This document shows positions 30,501 to 38,587 of a stretch of 64,000 nucleotides of DNA, one piece after another (the stretch's first letter is position 1; the number at the start of each line of letters is the position of its first letter). The stretch is from the NCBI RefSeq assembly GCF_009827595.1, contig NZ_WTYT01000005.1, positions 62,001 through 126,000 on the forward strand. The letters run 5' to 3'. The notes beneath the pieces are model-generated. The model had not been told where the DNA came from. It did not search any database and saw only the letters and a program-made list of their open reading frames with translations. Both the position numbers and the translations under genes were made by a program. The stretch comes from Altericroceibacterium endophyticum (GTDB lineage Bacteria; Pseudomonadota; Alphaproteobacteria; Sphingomonadales; Sphingomonadaceae).

Positions 30501-30530
30501 TTCTTCGTCGGCCTAAAGAAGAATTTCTGA
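27522..30530 (+). CDS. TonB-dependent receptor (large, peptide/oligomer-type)
   Basis: A 1002-residue receptor with a signal peptide (MKTFKVSSRSVLLCGSAFAT...AFAQ). Its plug begins near residue 46 (PTEIVVTGSRIARPD) and includes SLRGLGSKRTLLLLDGRR near 116-133 and GGASTTYGSDATAGVVNF near 160-180. These features are typical of the 'TonB-dependent receptor, plug SRI' group common in Sphingomonadales and Xanthomonadales. The last strand ends in ...GLKKNF. GGGGGATTTAGG lies just before the ATG. With an M14 peptidase upstream and an M20 amidohydrolase downstream, a peptide or N-acyl amino acid substrate is likely. Confidence 0.9.
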   Translation: MKTFKVSSRSVLLCGSAFATLVSQPAFAQIEAPDTEDTAPGAVPPTEIVVTGSRIARPDYQANSPIVSIGEDAIENSGQVTVERALSELPQFTGSFGQSNTRSTSTSLNGGQSYASLRGLGSKRTLLLLDGRRMQPSNPDGSVDLNIIPEALIENVEVITGGASTTYGSDATAGVVNFRLKRDFEGLTVGTQYGISDYGDGDSFRINGTLGGNFADGRGNAVLSVDYTKRWRALEGDRDYFFFRRTTPGLATIPQGNTIFGANRPTLDAVNSVFSGYGFDPISGSDGYYTGQIGFNTDQTLFTTSGVPVQNFRDPETDEAYIVDSGPNSQQINYGYADGALQANLERYSVFGKADYELTDSIRSFLQFSYVNYESIATGNPTLASNVYGLSVPSSNPFITDDFASILASRPDPTGDFTFYKAFNILGPRIQSYRYDVYQITGGFSGDLGLGDLTWDVYGSVSRAKFENEQVGGASASALERLLYSPTGGTEYCEGGFNPFGNVTPSQECVDYIYRRTLNTNELKQRIVEGSVQGGLFDMPAGQVRFALGGDYRYNSYDFQPDAQLNQPDGTSDILGYSVLRPAGGSVDTTEFFAELLVPLLHDLPFIQKLDLDLGYRYSDYSSVGGVHTYKADVDWQATDWLRFRGGYNRAIRAPSVGELYAPVSTGSVNIGNPTPTGSEGDPCDVRSSYRQGPNGDDVAALCLAQGVPEALIDSYQLGTAQVFALTGGNPDLQEEKADTYSFGGVIRSPFYSPMLSGLSLSVDWYKIKVKDAVGPLSIAQGFQFCFDEGGNNPTFDPDNYYCSLIERNPASGVPLNPQQPLLNLGQFSVSGIDIQVDWRLDLEDLGVGTNSGRFDINTAISYLDSFKIQNLPGAPTYDYAGSIGKSIESNAGTAHPRWKSVTSFTYTLGDASIGLRWRFIDAMKSSSQVVNPDSTTRGVESYNIFDLNGRVMLPAETEMRVGVTNLFNRKPPQVGNREGNYDAQNYDVLGRYFFVGLKKNF

Positions 30531-30541
30531 GCCACCCACTT

Positions 30542-30574
30542 GCCCGGCGGCATCACTGTCGCCGGGCTTTTTTT
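30542..30574 (+). terminator. Strong Rho-independent terminator after the TBDR gene
   Basis: GCCCGGCG (30542-30549) and CGCCGGGC (30560-30567) form an 8-bp stem with a 10-nt loop, directly followed by seven T residues (30568-30574). Confidence 0.92.
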
Positions 30575-30624
30575 GGGTAATGATCAAATGCATCATCACC
30601 CTGTGCACCGTACAAGGGATCGCC

Positions 30625-32091
30625 ATGAAATATTTCGCACTGGCAGCACTTGCTGCATCCACTTTTCTGACCCAGCCCGCCTACGCCGAGCTGAGCAGCA
30701 CGGACGAGAGTGAAATCCTCGAAAATGTCAGCGAAGATGCCCAGCCGATTGAAGAAACCGCTCTTGCGATCTGGGACTTCGCTGAACTGGGTTACAAGGA
30801 AACGCAAAGCTCCGGCCTGTTACAGCAGCGACTGAAGCAAGCCGGCTTCTCCATTACCCCGGGCATTGCCGGTGAACCCACCGCTTTCCTGGCCAGTTAC
30901 AAGAATGGCGATGGCCCGGTAATCGCTCTGCTCGCCGAATTCGATGCCCTGCCCGGCCTGTCACAGAAAGCCGGGGTGGGCACGCAGCAATCCGCCGGCG
31001 GCATTGCCGGTCATGGCTGCGGCCATAATCTGTTCGGCACCGCTTCCACCTATGCCGGCATTGCCGTGAAAGAATGGATGAAGGCCAACAATATCAAGGG
31101 CGAAGTCCGCGTCTATGGGACGCCTGCCGAAGAAGGCGGATCGGGCAAAGCCTTTATGGTGCGCGATGGCTATTTCGACGATGTCGACATCGCCATTCAC
31201 TGGCACCCCGGAAATGTGAATTCAGCGTCGCAGGGCCCCACCTTGGCCAATATCAGCGGCAAATTTCGCTTTCACGGCATCTCTGCCCATGCGGCCGGCA
31301 ATCCGGATAAGGGGCGCTCTGCGCTTGATGGCGTCGAAGCCATGGATGACATGGTCAACATGATGCGCGAGCATATCCCTGATTATACCCGCATCCATTA
31401 CGTCATCACCAATGGCGGCAAGGCACCGAATGTCGTGCCCGACTTTGCCGAGGCGTATTATTACGTCCGCCATCAGGACCCGGAAGTGGTTCGCAATGTT
31501 ATGGAATGGGTGAAGCAGGCAGCGCAAGGTGCGGCACTCGGCACGCAGACGACAGTCGAATTCGAGCAGACCGGCGGCGTTTATTCGATGATGCCCAACG
31601 AAACGCTGATGCATGTGATGGACCGCAATCTGCATCGTGTCGGCGGGATCACCTGGACGGAGGAAGAAAAGGCTTTCGGCGCTGCGATTCAGAAGAGTTT
31701 CGGCCGTGAAGCACCGGCGCTTGATACGGTGGGCGAAGTGGAGGACGCACAGCTTTATGATAAAGCAATGGGTGGCTCCACCGACGTTTCGGATGTCAGC
31801 TGGATAGTCCCGACCGTGGGCCTTTCCACCGCCACATTCGTCCCCGGATCACCGGGGCATAGCTGGCAGAATACGGCGGCTGCAGGGTCCAGTGTCGGTA
31901 TCAAGGGCGCGGTGGTCGCCACCAAGACGCTCGCGCTTACCGCCGCCGAATTGTTTCGCAGTCCCGACGTCATCGATGAAGCCAAGGAAGAGCTGGCTGA
32001 GCGTGTGGGGCCTGATTTCGAATATGAGGCTCTGGTAGGTGATCGTGCACCGCCGCTCGATTATCGCGACAACGTCTCCAAAGGCGACTGA
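30625..32091 (+). CDS. Exported M20-family amidohydrolase / peptidase
   Basis: A 488-residue protein from the ATG at 30625, which opens a signal peptide (MKYFALAALAAS...QPAYAE). The M20/AbgB-like metal motifs are visible: AGHGCGHNLFG near residues 129-139, GTPAEEGGSGK near 165-175 with the catalytic Glu, and AIHWHPG near 190. The family removes amide-linked acyl or aminobenzoyl groups and includes p-aminobenzoyl-glutamate hydrolase and N-acyl-amino-acid hydrolases. Export to the periplasm is unusual for AbgB-type enzymes and fits a role in pre-processing imported substrates of the neighbouring TBDR. It has its own terminator upstream and downstream. Confidence 0.87.
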   Translation: MKYFALAALAASTFLTQPAYAELSSTDESEILENVSEDAQPIEETALAIWDFAELGYKETQSSGLLQQRLKQAGFSITPGIAGEPTAFLASYKNGDGPVIALLAEFDALPGLSQKAGVGTQQSAGGIAGHGCGHNLFGTASTYAGIAVKEWMKANNIKGEVRVYGTPAEEGGSGKAFMVRDGYFDDVDIAIHWHPGNVNSASQGPTLANISGKFRFHGISAHAAGNPDKGRSALDGVEAMDDMVNMMREHIPDYTRIHYVITNGGKAPNVVPDFAEAYYYVRHQDPEVVRNVMEWVKQAAQGAALGTQTTVEFEQTGGVYSMMPNETLMHVMDRNLHRVGGITWTEEEKAFGAAIQKSFGREAPALDTVGEVEDAQLYDKAMGGSTDVSDVSWIVPTVGLSTATFVPGSPGHSWQNTAAAGSSVGIKGAVVATKTLALTAAELFRSPDVIDEAKEELAERVGPDFEYEALVGDRAPPLDYRDNVSKGD

Positions 32092-32109
32092 TACATCACA
32101 CGATTAAGC

Positions 32110-32152
32110 GCGGCCGGTCCGGCACATCGGATCGGCCGCTCAGACTTTTTGC
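32110..32152 (+). terminator. Rho-independent terminator between convergent genes
   Basis: A 12-bp stem (32110-32121 with 32128-32139, one G-U pair), 6-nt loop, then TTTTT and GCTTTT. It ends the M20 gene transcript before the convergent fecR gene. Confidence 0.88.
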
Positions 32153-32199
32153 TTTTCATGTGTCACGCTGCGTACAGCACCCGGTGACGCTTCCAGCCC

Positions 32200-33252
32200 T
32201 TATTGAGCGCCGAGCACCACTTCAGTGGAACTGCGTCGCAGCACACGGGCAATTCCATAAGCATCAAGCGCGCGGATCAGGGCATCACTCCCATCGAGGG
32301 TGAATGTCCCGCTGAATTTCTGTGTTTCGAGTTCGGGATCGGCGAGCACGATGTGGCGTGCCGAATACCGGTTCATTTCAGCAACGATGGTCCCCAGCGG
32401 CTGCTGTTCGAATGTCAGACGCCCGTTCAACCAACCGGACAGCCGATCGGCATCCTGATGCCGAACCGCCACCGTTTTTCCCATCAGTGACAAGGTGTCA
32501 CCCGGGGCCAGAATGGTGCTGCGTGCTCCGGCCATGCCGAGATCCACTTTCACGCGGCCTTCCAGCAGGGCGACACTGTATGCCTTGCCCTCATCGCGTA
32601 CTGTAAAAGACGTGCCCAGCGCCTCGACCGACTTGCCATCGCTTTCCACGACGAAGGGATGCGCGGCATCCTTTGCCACCTCAAAGAAAGCGCGTCCTTT
32701 TGTCAGATGGACGATCCGGCGATCTTTCCATTGCGGAACCTCGATTGCGCTATCCGTATCGAGCGTGATGCGCGAGCCGTCAGCCAATGTAACAAGGCGT
32801 GTTTCGCCAATGGTCGTGGTATAGCTTGTCACGTCAGCAATCTGGACCGCGTCACGAGCAGGACTGTTCATCCTGTTCCATACGGCCAGGCCGCCGAGCC
32901 CGACAGCCAGTGTCAGCGCAGCGGCAATGCCATATTGCCAGCCAGCGAAGCTCCGCCGAGACGACGTGAAGGACGCTTCACCGCCGCGCTCCTGCCCGGA
33001 TGCGTCCGCCGAGACTGGCGGTAGGGAACGGGCATCCCGAATCATATCGGCAATCATGGGGTGACTTGCCACAGCATCCATGCGGCGATCAGCGGCTAAG
33101 ATGCCCTGCCAGGCGGCTTCATTGCGCGTATTGGCCTTGCGCCATTCGCTCAGGCGCTGCCGATCCTCTGCCGAGCAATCAGGTGCATTCAGCCGCGCAT
33201 ACCACGTGGCCGCCTCATCCATTTTGCCGGAGGGTCGAACATCATCATTCAT
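32200..33252 (-). CDS. FecR-family anti-sigma/sigma regulator
   Basis: A 350-residue protein with an N-terminal cytoplasmic domain containing the DUF4880-like segment EAATWYARLNAPDCSAEDRQRLSEWR (residues 13-38). One membrane helix lies at about 104-125 (QYGIAAALTLAVGLGGLAVW). The FecR periplasmic domain follows, with TTTIGETRLVTLADGSRITLDTDS near 145-168 and GRAFFEVAKD near 189. It should transmit ligand occupancy of the divergent STN-type receptor to the ECF sigma factor, whose stop overlaps its start (ATGA). Such three-part systems usually control uptake of iron chelates or glycans. Confidence 0.9.
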   Translation of the reverse strand: MNDDVRPSGKMDEAATWYARLNAPDCSAEDRQRLSEWRKANTRNEAAWQGILAADRRMDAVASHPMIADMIRDARSLPPVSADASGQERGGEASFTSSRRSFAGWQYGIAAALTLAVGLGGLAVWNRMNSPARDAVQIADVTSYTTTIGETRLVTLADGSRITLDTDSAIEVPQWKDRRIVHLTKGRAFFEVAKDAAHPFVVESDGKSVEALGTSFTVRDEGKAYSVALLEGRVKVDLGMAGARSTILAPGDTLSLMGKTVAVRHQDADRLSGWLNGRLTFEQQPLGTIVAEMNRYSARHIVLADPELETQKFSGTFTLDGSDALIRALDAYGIARVLRRSSTEVVLGAQ

Positions 33253-33788
33253 TCTAGGGCTACGCTTAGCTTTCGGATCGCTCTCATTATGTGTTTTTCT
33301 ACAGCGCTCATAGAGATTCCCATCTCGAGCGCAATATCGCTGTAGCTGAGATGTTCGAATCTATGGAGAACAAATGCTTGCCGGGTTCGCTCAGGCAGGA
33401 GCTGCAGGGCATTCATGACCTGCTGAAGAGCATCGGCACTTTCGACGATACGATCCGGCGAAATCTCTTCTACCGGATGGTGCCATTCCTCCAGACTGTC
33501 ATGCTGTTTCGTATGGTGGCTGAGATTCTTGCGATGTTGATCGATCATCACGCTACGCGCGACCTGGAAGATATAGCCTTCGGGGTTATCTACCCCTTCA
33601 CGAGCGCCCCGGTTCTGAATGCGCAATGCGACATTCTGAACCATGTCATCCACTTCTGAAGGCTGCACGCGACCGACGAAAAAGCCCCGTACGGCGCGCA
33701 GATATTGCTGAATTACTTCGCCCCCGAGACCATGCTTATCCCTCTCCATCTCAGCATGTCGGGTCGCGGCGGCATGTCCCCTGCTCAT
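33249..33788 (-). CDS. ECF-family RNA polymerase sigma factor (FecI-like)
   Basis: A 179-residue sigma factor from the ATG at 33788, with GGGGGG 6 nt upstream; earlier in-frame ATGs lack this. Region 2 covers about residues 24-92 (EVDDMVQNVALRI and NPEGYIFQVARSVMIDQHR). Region 4 covers about 118-175 (LPERTRQAFVLHRFEHLSYSDIA and GISMSAVEKHIMRAIRKL). It overlaps the fecR gene and is divergent from the STN-TBDR gene, with 121 bp between starts. This suggests cell-surface signalling control of that receptor. Confidence 0.9.
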   Translation of the reverse strand: MSRGHAAATRHAEMERDKHGLGGEVIQQYLRAVRGFFVGRVQPSEVDDMVQNVALRIQNRGAREGVDNPEGYIFQVARSVMIDQHRKNLSHHTKQHDSLEEWHHPVEEISPDRIVESADALQQVMNALQLLPERTRQAFVLHRFEHLSYSDIALEMGISMSAVEKHIMRAIRKLSVALE

Positions 33789-33909
33789 ATGTTCCCCCCG
33801 CATAATCCCGAAAAGAAAGATGCGCTTGGGGTATCGTGCTGCGTTGTCAAACATCCGTCAAGTATGCATAGTAGATTATCGCAGGCTTTTGGGGGGCTGC
33901 GCGTCTCGA

Positions 33910-36474
33910 ATGAAATCTCCCGTAGCTTTACCCAGCTTAAGGATGAATTTGCTGATACGTCGCGCCACGATCAGGTGCTGGATAGCAAGAGCAGCTATTG
34001 TAGCTGCATTGACCTGCGGTTTTCTCCCCGTTTCCGTTCAAGCTCAGACTCCGATTACCATCCCCTCCGGTTCATTGAGCGCAGCCTTGAAACATTATGC
34101 TGCGCGCACGGATCGGCAGATCCTCTTTGATCCCGCGCTTGTTCGCGGAAAGCGCGTTGCCTCTATTTCCGTTTCCACCGATGAATTGGTCGGCCTGCAG
34201 CAAATCTTGCGCGGCTCCGGCCTCGAGGCGAGGCTCCTCGACGGTGGATTAATCCTGATCTTCCGTCCGCCAAGCTGGCACAACCGAGCAGACACGAAGA
34301 CAGCGCCAACCGCGCCCATTCCGCAGAACATCATCGTAACCGCCCTCAAACGACCGAGCCTGGTTCTCGAAACGCCCGGCACGGTCAATGTGGTTACGCA
34401 GGAGGATATTGCCTTCCAGAACCTCACCGAATTGCGCGATCTGGTGAAGGTGAGCCCCAGCCTGTCGGTAATCGATTCCCGAAATGGCGAGCAGCGCATT
34501 GCCATCCGCGGCATTTACGGCACCGGAGAAGCCACGGTGGGGGTCTATTTCGGTGAAACCCCTGTCAGCGGACCGTCGGGGACCACGCTCGACCCCAGCG
34601 GCACCACACCCGATATCGAACTGGTGGATATGGACCGGGTGGAATTGCTGAGCGGACCACAGGGAACGCTTTATGGCGCAAGTTCCATGGGGGGCACGCT
34701 ACGCCTTTTGTTCAAACAGCCGGACATGTCCGGCTGGTCCGAAACGGTTACATCAGGCGCCTCGATCGCCCAACACGGCGACCCGGGCGGCAAGATATCA
34801 GCGGTTCTCAATGCCACGATCATCAAGGACGAACTGGCGGTGCGTGCGGTCATCTATCGCAGCGCATCTTCTGGCTTCATCGACAAGCCCGCTCTCGATC
34901 TGACCAATGTGGGCAGCGTAAAAAGACGGGGGGAAAGGCTGATCCTTTCTTGGCAACCAAGCGAGAGTTTTGCGCTGACCGCCACGGGCTTTTCCCATCG
35001 CCTGTCGCTCGATGACAGCCTCAGCTGGCAGATGGGCGCAAAACGCTATCAGAATTACGATTCTGTCAGGACGCCCTATTCCAGTCGCCTCAGGTTAGGC
35101 AGCCTCTCGGTGTCGGAAGATATTGGCAAGGTTCGCCTGTTCGCGACCGTGTCCTATTACAAATGGAACTTGCTGCGGCAGAATGACTTCACCCGGGTTC
35201 TTGCTGCCCAACGTGAAAGCCAGGCCGGATGCGCAAGGCTGTACGGGCTCGATCCGGGGGAGCTATGCAGCGCCGAAGCTTTTCAGCAGTACGGGGATTT
35301 CGTGGATTCACGCCTGCCCGGCATGCTTTATCAGCCGATGGGGGTTCATAGCGTAAACGGTGAAATCCGGCTGCAATCGGCAGGCGATGGCGCATCACAA
35401 TGGAGCCTCGGGGCATTTTTCGAAAATCGCGCGGACCGGGCGGATAGCTATACGGTACGCGCCGATGCGAAGAGCGGAACGCCTGTTCTTCCGCTCGATA
35501 TCACGGGCCTGCGGTTCATCCGGACCCGGCTCGAACAGCGCGCCCTGTTCGGGGAATATCGTTTTGACCTGACGGATAGGTGGAAATTCACCGCAGGTCT
35601 GCGCGGCTTCTTCTATCGGCGGGAAGCCTATGGCGACGTCGCGGTGCCCAATATCATTACAGGAACCGGCGATATAGCCGAAGGCCATTTCTCCACCCGT
35701 GCGAGCGGCACTTCACTGAAATTCGAACTGAGCTACGAGCCCCATAAGAATATCCTTCTGTATTTGCGCGCCAGCGAAGGATTTCGGCCCGGCGGGGTGA
35801 ACATCACGCCCGGCCTTAGCATGGATGAGCAGATCTATAATTCCGACAAGCTCTGGAGCTATGAAGCGGGGACAAAACTGCAGATGGGGCAAGGCAGTAA
35901 TATTGAGGCTTCGGTGTATCATGTCGACTGGGAAGACATGATATATTTCACAGGAAGCCCCAATAGTGCGTTCTTTTATAACGCAAATGTCGGCAGCGTG
36001 AATATCAATGGGCTGGAGGCGCGCTTCAATCTCCTTTTGGCGCCTCTCTGGTCTGTGCAGGCGCGCCTGAGCTATACAGACGCCCGGCTCGCGGATTCAG
36101 GCGCTCTCGCACTGGGCGCACAGCCGGGCGACCGACTGCCCGATATCACGCCTTTCAGCTATTCCTTCGGCAGCGTCTGGAAGACCTCGCTTAGCCCGGA
36201 GATTTCAGCCGTCTTTCAGGTCAATGCCAAGGGGATCAGCGGCACACATTCAAAATTCAACCACAGCTTCAAATTTTATGAAAAGCTGAGCAGCCATGTC
36301 GTTTTTGATGCCTCTGTCAGCTTCGACTATCGCGATTGGACGATAGGCATGGGCATCGAAAATGTTCTCAACTCGATTGGAGCGACGCGCGTCAGTTCCA
36401 GCGTGTCTTCCAACGTGCAGCTTTATGGTGGAGAGCCGCGCTCCTATTTCATGCGCATCACGCGTTCTTTCTGA
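33910..36474 (+). CDS. TonB-dependent transducer with N-terminal STN signalling domain
   Basis: About 854 residues from the ATG at 33910; the ATG at 33943 is an alternative. A signal/leader segment (AAIVAALTCGFLPVSVQAQ) ends near residue 46. The secretin/TonB short N-terminal domain (STN) follows at about 48-118 (IPSGSLSAALKHYAARTDRQILFD, VGLQQILRGSGLEARLL). The plug starts near 137 (IIVTALKRPS), and VELLSGPQGTLYGASSMGG near 242-260. The C-terminus is ...YFMRITRSF. The STN domain and divergent sigma/FecR pair mark it as a transducer that reports its own ligand. The ligand is unknown, but the gene borders the LacI-linked sugar/ester island. Confidence 0.9.
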   Translation: MKSPVALPSLRMNLLIRRATIRCWIARAAIVAALTCGFLPVSVQAQTPITIPSGSLSAALKHYAARTDRQILFDPALVRGKRVASISVSTDELVGLQQILRGSGLEARLLDGGLILIFRPPSWHNRADTKTAPTAPIPQNIIVTALKRPSLVLETPGTVNVVTQEDIAFQNLTELRDLVKVSPSLSVIDSRNGEQRIAIRGIYGTGEATVGVYFGETPVSGPSGTTLDPSGTTPDIELVDMDRVELLSGPQGTLYGASSMGGTLRLLFKQPDMSGWSETVTSGASIAQHGDPGGKISAVLNATIIKDELAVRAVIYRSASSGFIDKPALDLTNVGSVKRRGERLILSWQPSESFALTATGFSHRLSLDDSLSWQMGAKRYQNYDSVRTPYSSRLRLGSLSVSEDIGKVRLFATVSYYKWNLLRQNDFTRVLAAQRESQAGCARLYGLDPGELCSAEAFQQYGDFVDSRLPGMLYQPMGVHSVNGEIRLQSAGDGASQWSLGAFFENRADRADSYTVRADAKSGTPVLPLDITGLRFIRTRLEQRALFGEYRFDLTDRWKFTAGLRGFFYRREAYGDVAVPNIITGTGDIAEGHFSTRASGTSLKFELSYEPHKNILLYLRASEGFRPGGVNITPGLSMDEQIYNSDKLWSYEAGTKLQMGQGSNIEASVYHVDWEDMIYFTGSPNSAFFYNANVGSVNINGLEARFNLLLAPLWSVQARLSYTDARLADSGALALGAQPGDRLPDITPFSYSFGSVWKTSLSPEISAVFQVNAKGISGTHSKFNHSFKFYEKLSSHVVFDASVSFDYRDWTIGMGIENVLNSIGATRVSSSVSSNVQLYGGEPRSYFMRITRSF

Positions 36475-36787
36475 AACGAAGTCAGCTGGAAACGAGGAGA
36501 GGTCAAAGACGGCCCCTCTTACGCTATCCAAGGCCGCTTTTTCAGGCGCATGCGTTTCTCTTTGCAATCGATTGAAATTCTCCTAGACTTGCCGCTAGCC
36601 GCAAGAGCCAGAAAGCCGGGAAAGAGGAAGGTCATGAAGAAGGCGATGCTATATCCGCCACAAACGATGTCAGCAGCAGGCCTTCATCAGAGCGCCCTGG
36701 CACAATCGCATGAGCAGCTTGGTCAGTGTGGGCGGGCCGGATAAAATATGCCGCACGCGCATCACTTCGTTTCTGAGGGGAAAAAGA
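36475..36787 (+). other. Regulatory intergenic region before the tannase-like gene
   Basis: A 313-bp gap that contains the LacI-type palindrome at 36565-36574. That palindrome overlaps a -35-like TTGCAA, followed after 16 nt by TAGACT. A long leader of about 190 nt would then precede the tannase-like gene. Short open frames here show no recognisable domain. Confidence 0.5.
36565..36574. promoter_or_regulatory. LacI-type operator CAATCGATTG (site A)
   Basis: A perfect 10-bp palindrome with central CG (context TTTGCAATCGATTGAAAT), upstream of the tannase-MFS-LacI genes. The same 10-mer occurs at 41013, 49390 and 49594, always between genes. It overlaps a plausible -35 hexamer, which suits repression. 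Confidence 0.7.
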
Positions 36788-38560
36788 ATGGCTGATCTTC
36801 ACAAAATTGCCTCCGCAATGCTGCTTGCCGGAACTGCAGCTCTGGCAGGCTGCGCCGCTTCGCCCTCCGACACGCTTGCCAGTGCCGAGCCAGACCTGCG
36901 CTCTGCCCCTGAGCGCCAATGCGATGCGCTTGCCAAATACATGGCAGGGCGCTGGCCGGAAGCGGGCACGAGGCTGACATCCAGTGTCTTTCACGAGGCT
37001 GGTCCCATGCCCTCCCCCTCTGGACCGCCGGGGATGCAGCGCCCACCGGTCGATCTGCCTGCTCACTGTGAAATTACCGGCATCATGCATGAGCGTACAG
37101 GCGTCGATGGCCAGAATTATGCCATTCGTTTCCATATGCGCTTGCCTGCTCAGTGGTCGGGCCGACTGCTTTTCACAGGCGGCGGCGGCACCAATGGCAA
37201 TCTCGGCGATGCTTTCGGCTTCACGGGTGGCAGCGTTGCCCCTGCCCTCGCCCAAGGGTTCGCGGTGTTGTCGCAGGATTCCGGCCACAGCAACGAGATT
37301 AACTCACAGCCCGATCGCGGAGGCGACACAGCATTTGGTTTCGACCCTCAGGCTCGTCGCGATTATGGCGGGGCTTCGCTCAAGCCGGTTACGCTCGCCG
37401 CAAAAGCCTTGATCCGCAGATATTACGGCGCCGATCCGCATTATTCCTATTTCTTCGGCTGCTCCAAGGGCGGGCAGGAAGGGATGGCGCTTGCGCAGCA
37501 ATATCCCGAACTTTACGACGGGATTGTCGCTGCCGCACCGGGTTTCTCGCTCCCCCGCGCAGCAGTCGCGGAAGCCTGGAATACCCAGGCCTATGCCGGG
37601 ATTCTGGAAGCCGAAAACAAACCGGTCACGCTCGCAAATCTCGCTTCCACCTTTACAACAGGTGAAATGGGGTTGGTGCGCGGCGCCATTCTCGATGCAT
37701 GCGACGCAGATGACGGCGCAAAGGACGGGATGGTCAATGACTATGCTCAATGCACCAGCGCGAAGGTGGTCCCGAGCCTGAAGCAGAATCTCTGCAAGAC
37801 AGGCGGCGCGGAGCCATGCCTCACCGAGCTGCAGATCGACGCCCTCGAAAAAGTGCACCAAGGGCCGCAAAGCAGCGCTGGTGAACAGCTTTATCCCGGC
37901 GCGCCCTGGGATGCGGGATGGGGTGATATGGGTTGGAGGATCTGGCATATCGGGACACCCGATGGAAATGTTCCAGCCATCAATGTCGCGATGGGCGCGC
38001 CGTCTCTCGCGATTATCTTCAGCACCCCGCCGCACTTGCCTGGTACATCCTTACCCGATTATCTGGCCTATCAGCAGGCCTTCGATTTCGATCGCGACAC
38101 GGCCAAGATCTACGCAACGAACAGCACATTCACGCAATCGGCATGGGATGTGATCAATGCGAGATCATCTGATCTGAGCACATTTCAGGCGCGTGGCGGC
38201 AAACTGATCGTGCCGCATGGGCTTTCCGATCCCGTGTTTTCCATCAATGACACTCTGCAATGGTGGAATGAAGTCAATCACAACACCGGCGGCAAGGCCT
38301 CCAGTTTTGCGCGTGTATTCCCCGTGCCGGGAATGGCCCATTGCCAGGGCGGCCCGGCGACCGATCAATATGATGCTCTGTCGGCTCTGGTCGACTGGGT
38401 GGAAACAGATAACGCGCCGCAGAAACTCGTCGCCAAGGCCGGCCCTGCCACGCCCTGGCCCGGCCGAAGCCGCCCGATCTGCGCCTATCCGCTCACCGCG
38501 CGGCCTGCCCCCGGCAAGACCTCTGGTGAAAGCGCCGACGATTTCGTCTGCGTGCGATAA
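36788..38560 (+). CDS. Tannase/feruloyl-esterase family lipoprotein
   Basis: A 590-residue secreted esterase from the ATG at 36788 (GAGGGG about 8 nt upstream). The lipobox LAGC ends at Cys22, so it is probably membrane-anchored. The tannase-family CS-D-HC arrangement is complete: GCSKGG (Cys225-Ser226), LSDPV (Asp481) and MAHCQGG (His518-Cys519), where the disulfide joins the catalytic Ser and His. A lid-region calcium-type loop rich in Asp (DACDADDGAKDG, 303-314) is present. The family cleaves galloyl, feruloyl or other hydroxycinnamoyl esters. Its neighbours (sugar MFS, LacI, GH68, fructokinase) suggest it de-esterifies an acylated sugar. Confidence 0.9.
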   Translation: MADLHKIASAMLLAGTAALAGCAASPSDTLASAEPDLRSAPERQCDALAKYMAGRWPEAGTRLTSSVFHEAGPMPSPSGPPGMQRPPVDLPAHCEITGIMHERTGVDGQNYAIRFHMRLPAQWSGRLLFTGGGGTNGNLGDAFGFTGGSVAPALAQGFAVLSQDSGHSNEINSQPDRGGDTAFGFDPQARRDYGGASLKPVTLAAKALIRRYYGADPHYSYFFGCSKGGQEGMALAQQYPELYDGIVAAAPGFSLPRAAVAEAWNTQAYAGILEAENKPVTLANLASTFTTGEMGLVRGAILDACDADDGAKDGMVNDYAQCTSAKVVPSLKQNLCKTGGAEPCLTELQIDALEKVHQGPQSSAGEQLYPGAPWDAGWGDMGWRIWHIGTPDGNVPAINVAMGAPSLAIIFSTPPHLPGTSLPDYLAYQQAFDFDRDTAKIYATNSTFTQSAWDVINARSSDLSTFQARGGKLIVPHGLSDPVFSINDTLQWWNEVNHNTGGKASSFARVFPVPGMAHCQGGPATDQYDALSALVDWVETDNAPQKLVAKAGPATPWPGRSRPICAYPLTARPAPGKTSGESADDFVCVR

Positions 38561-38587
38561 TCAGCTCTGAAAACGAAAGCCTCTTTG

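Noticed and set aside
34470-34477. AATCGATT core resembling the LacI-type operator
   Set aside because: It lies inside the STN-TBDR coding sequence and the flanking bases break the 10-bp palindrome (TAATCGATTC).
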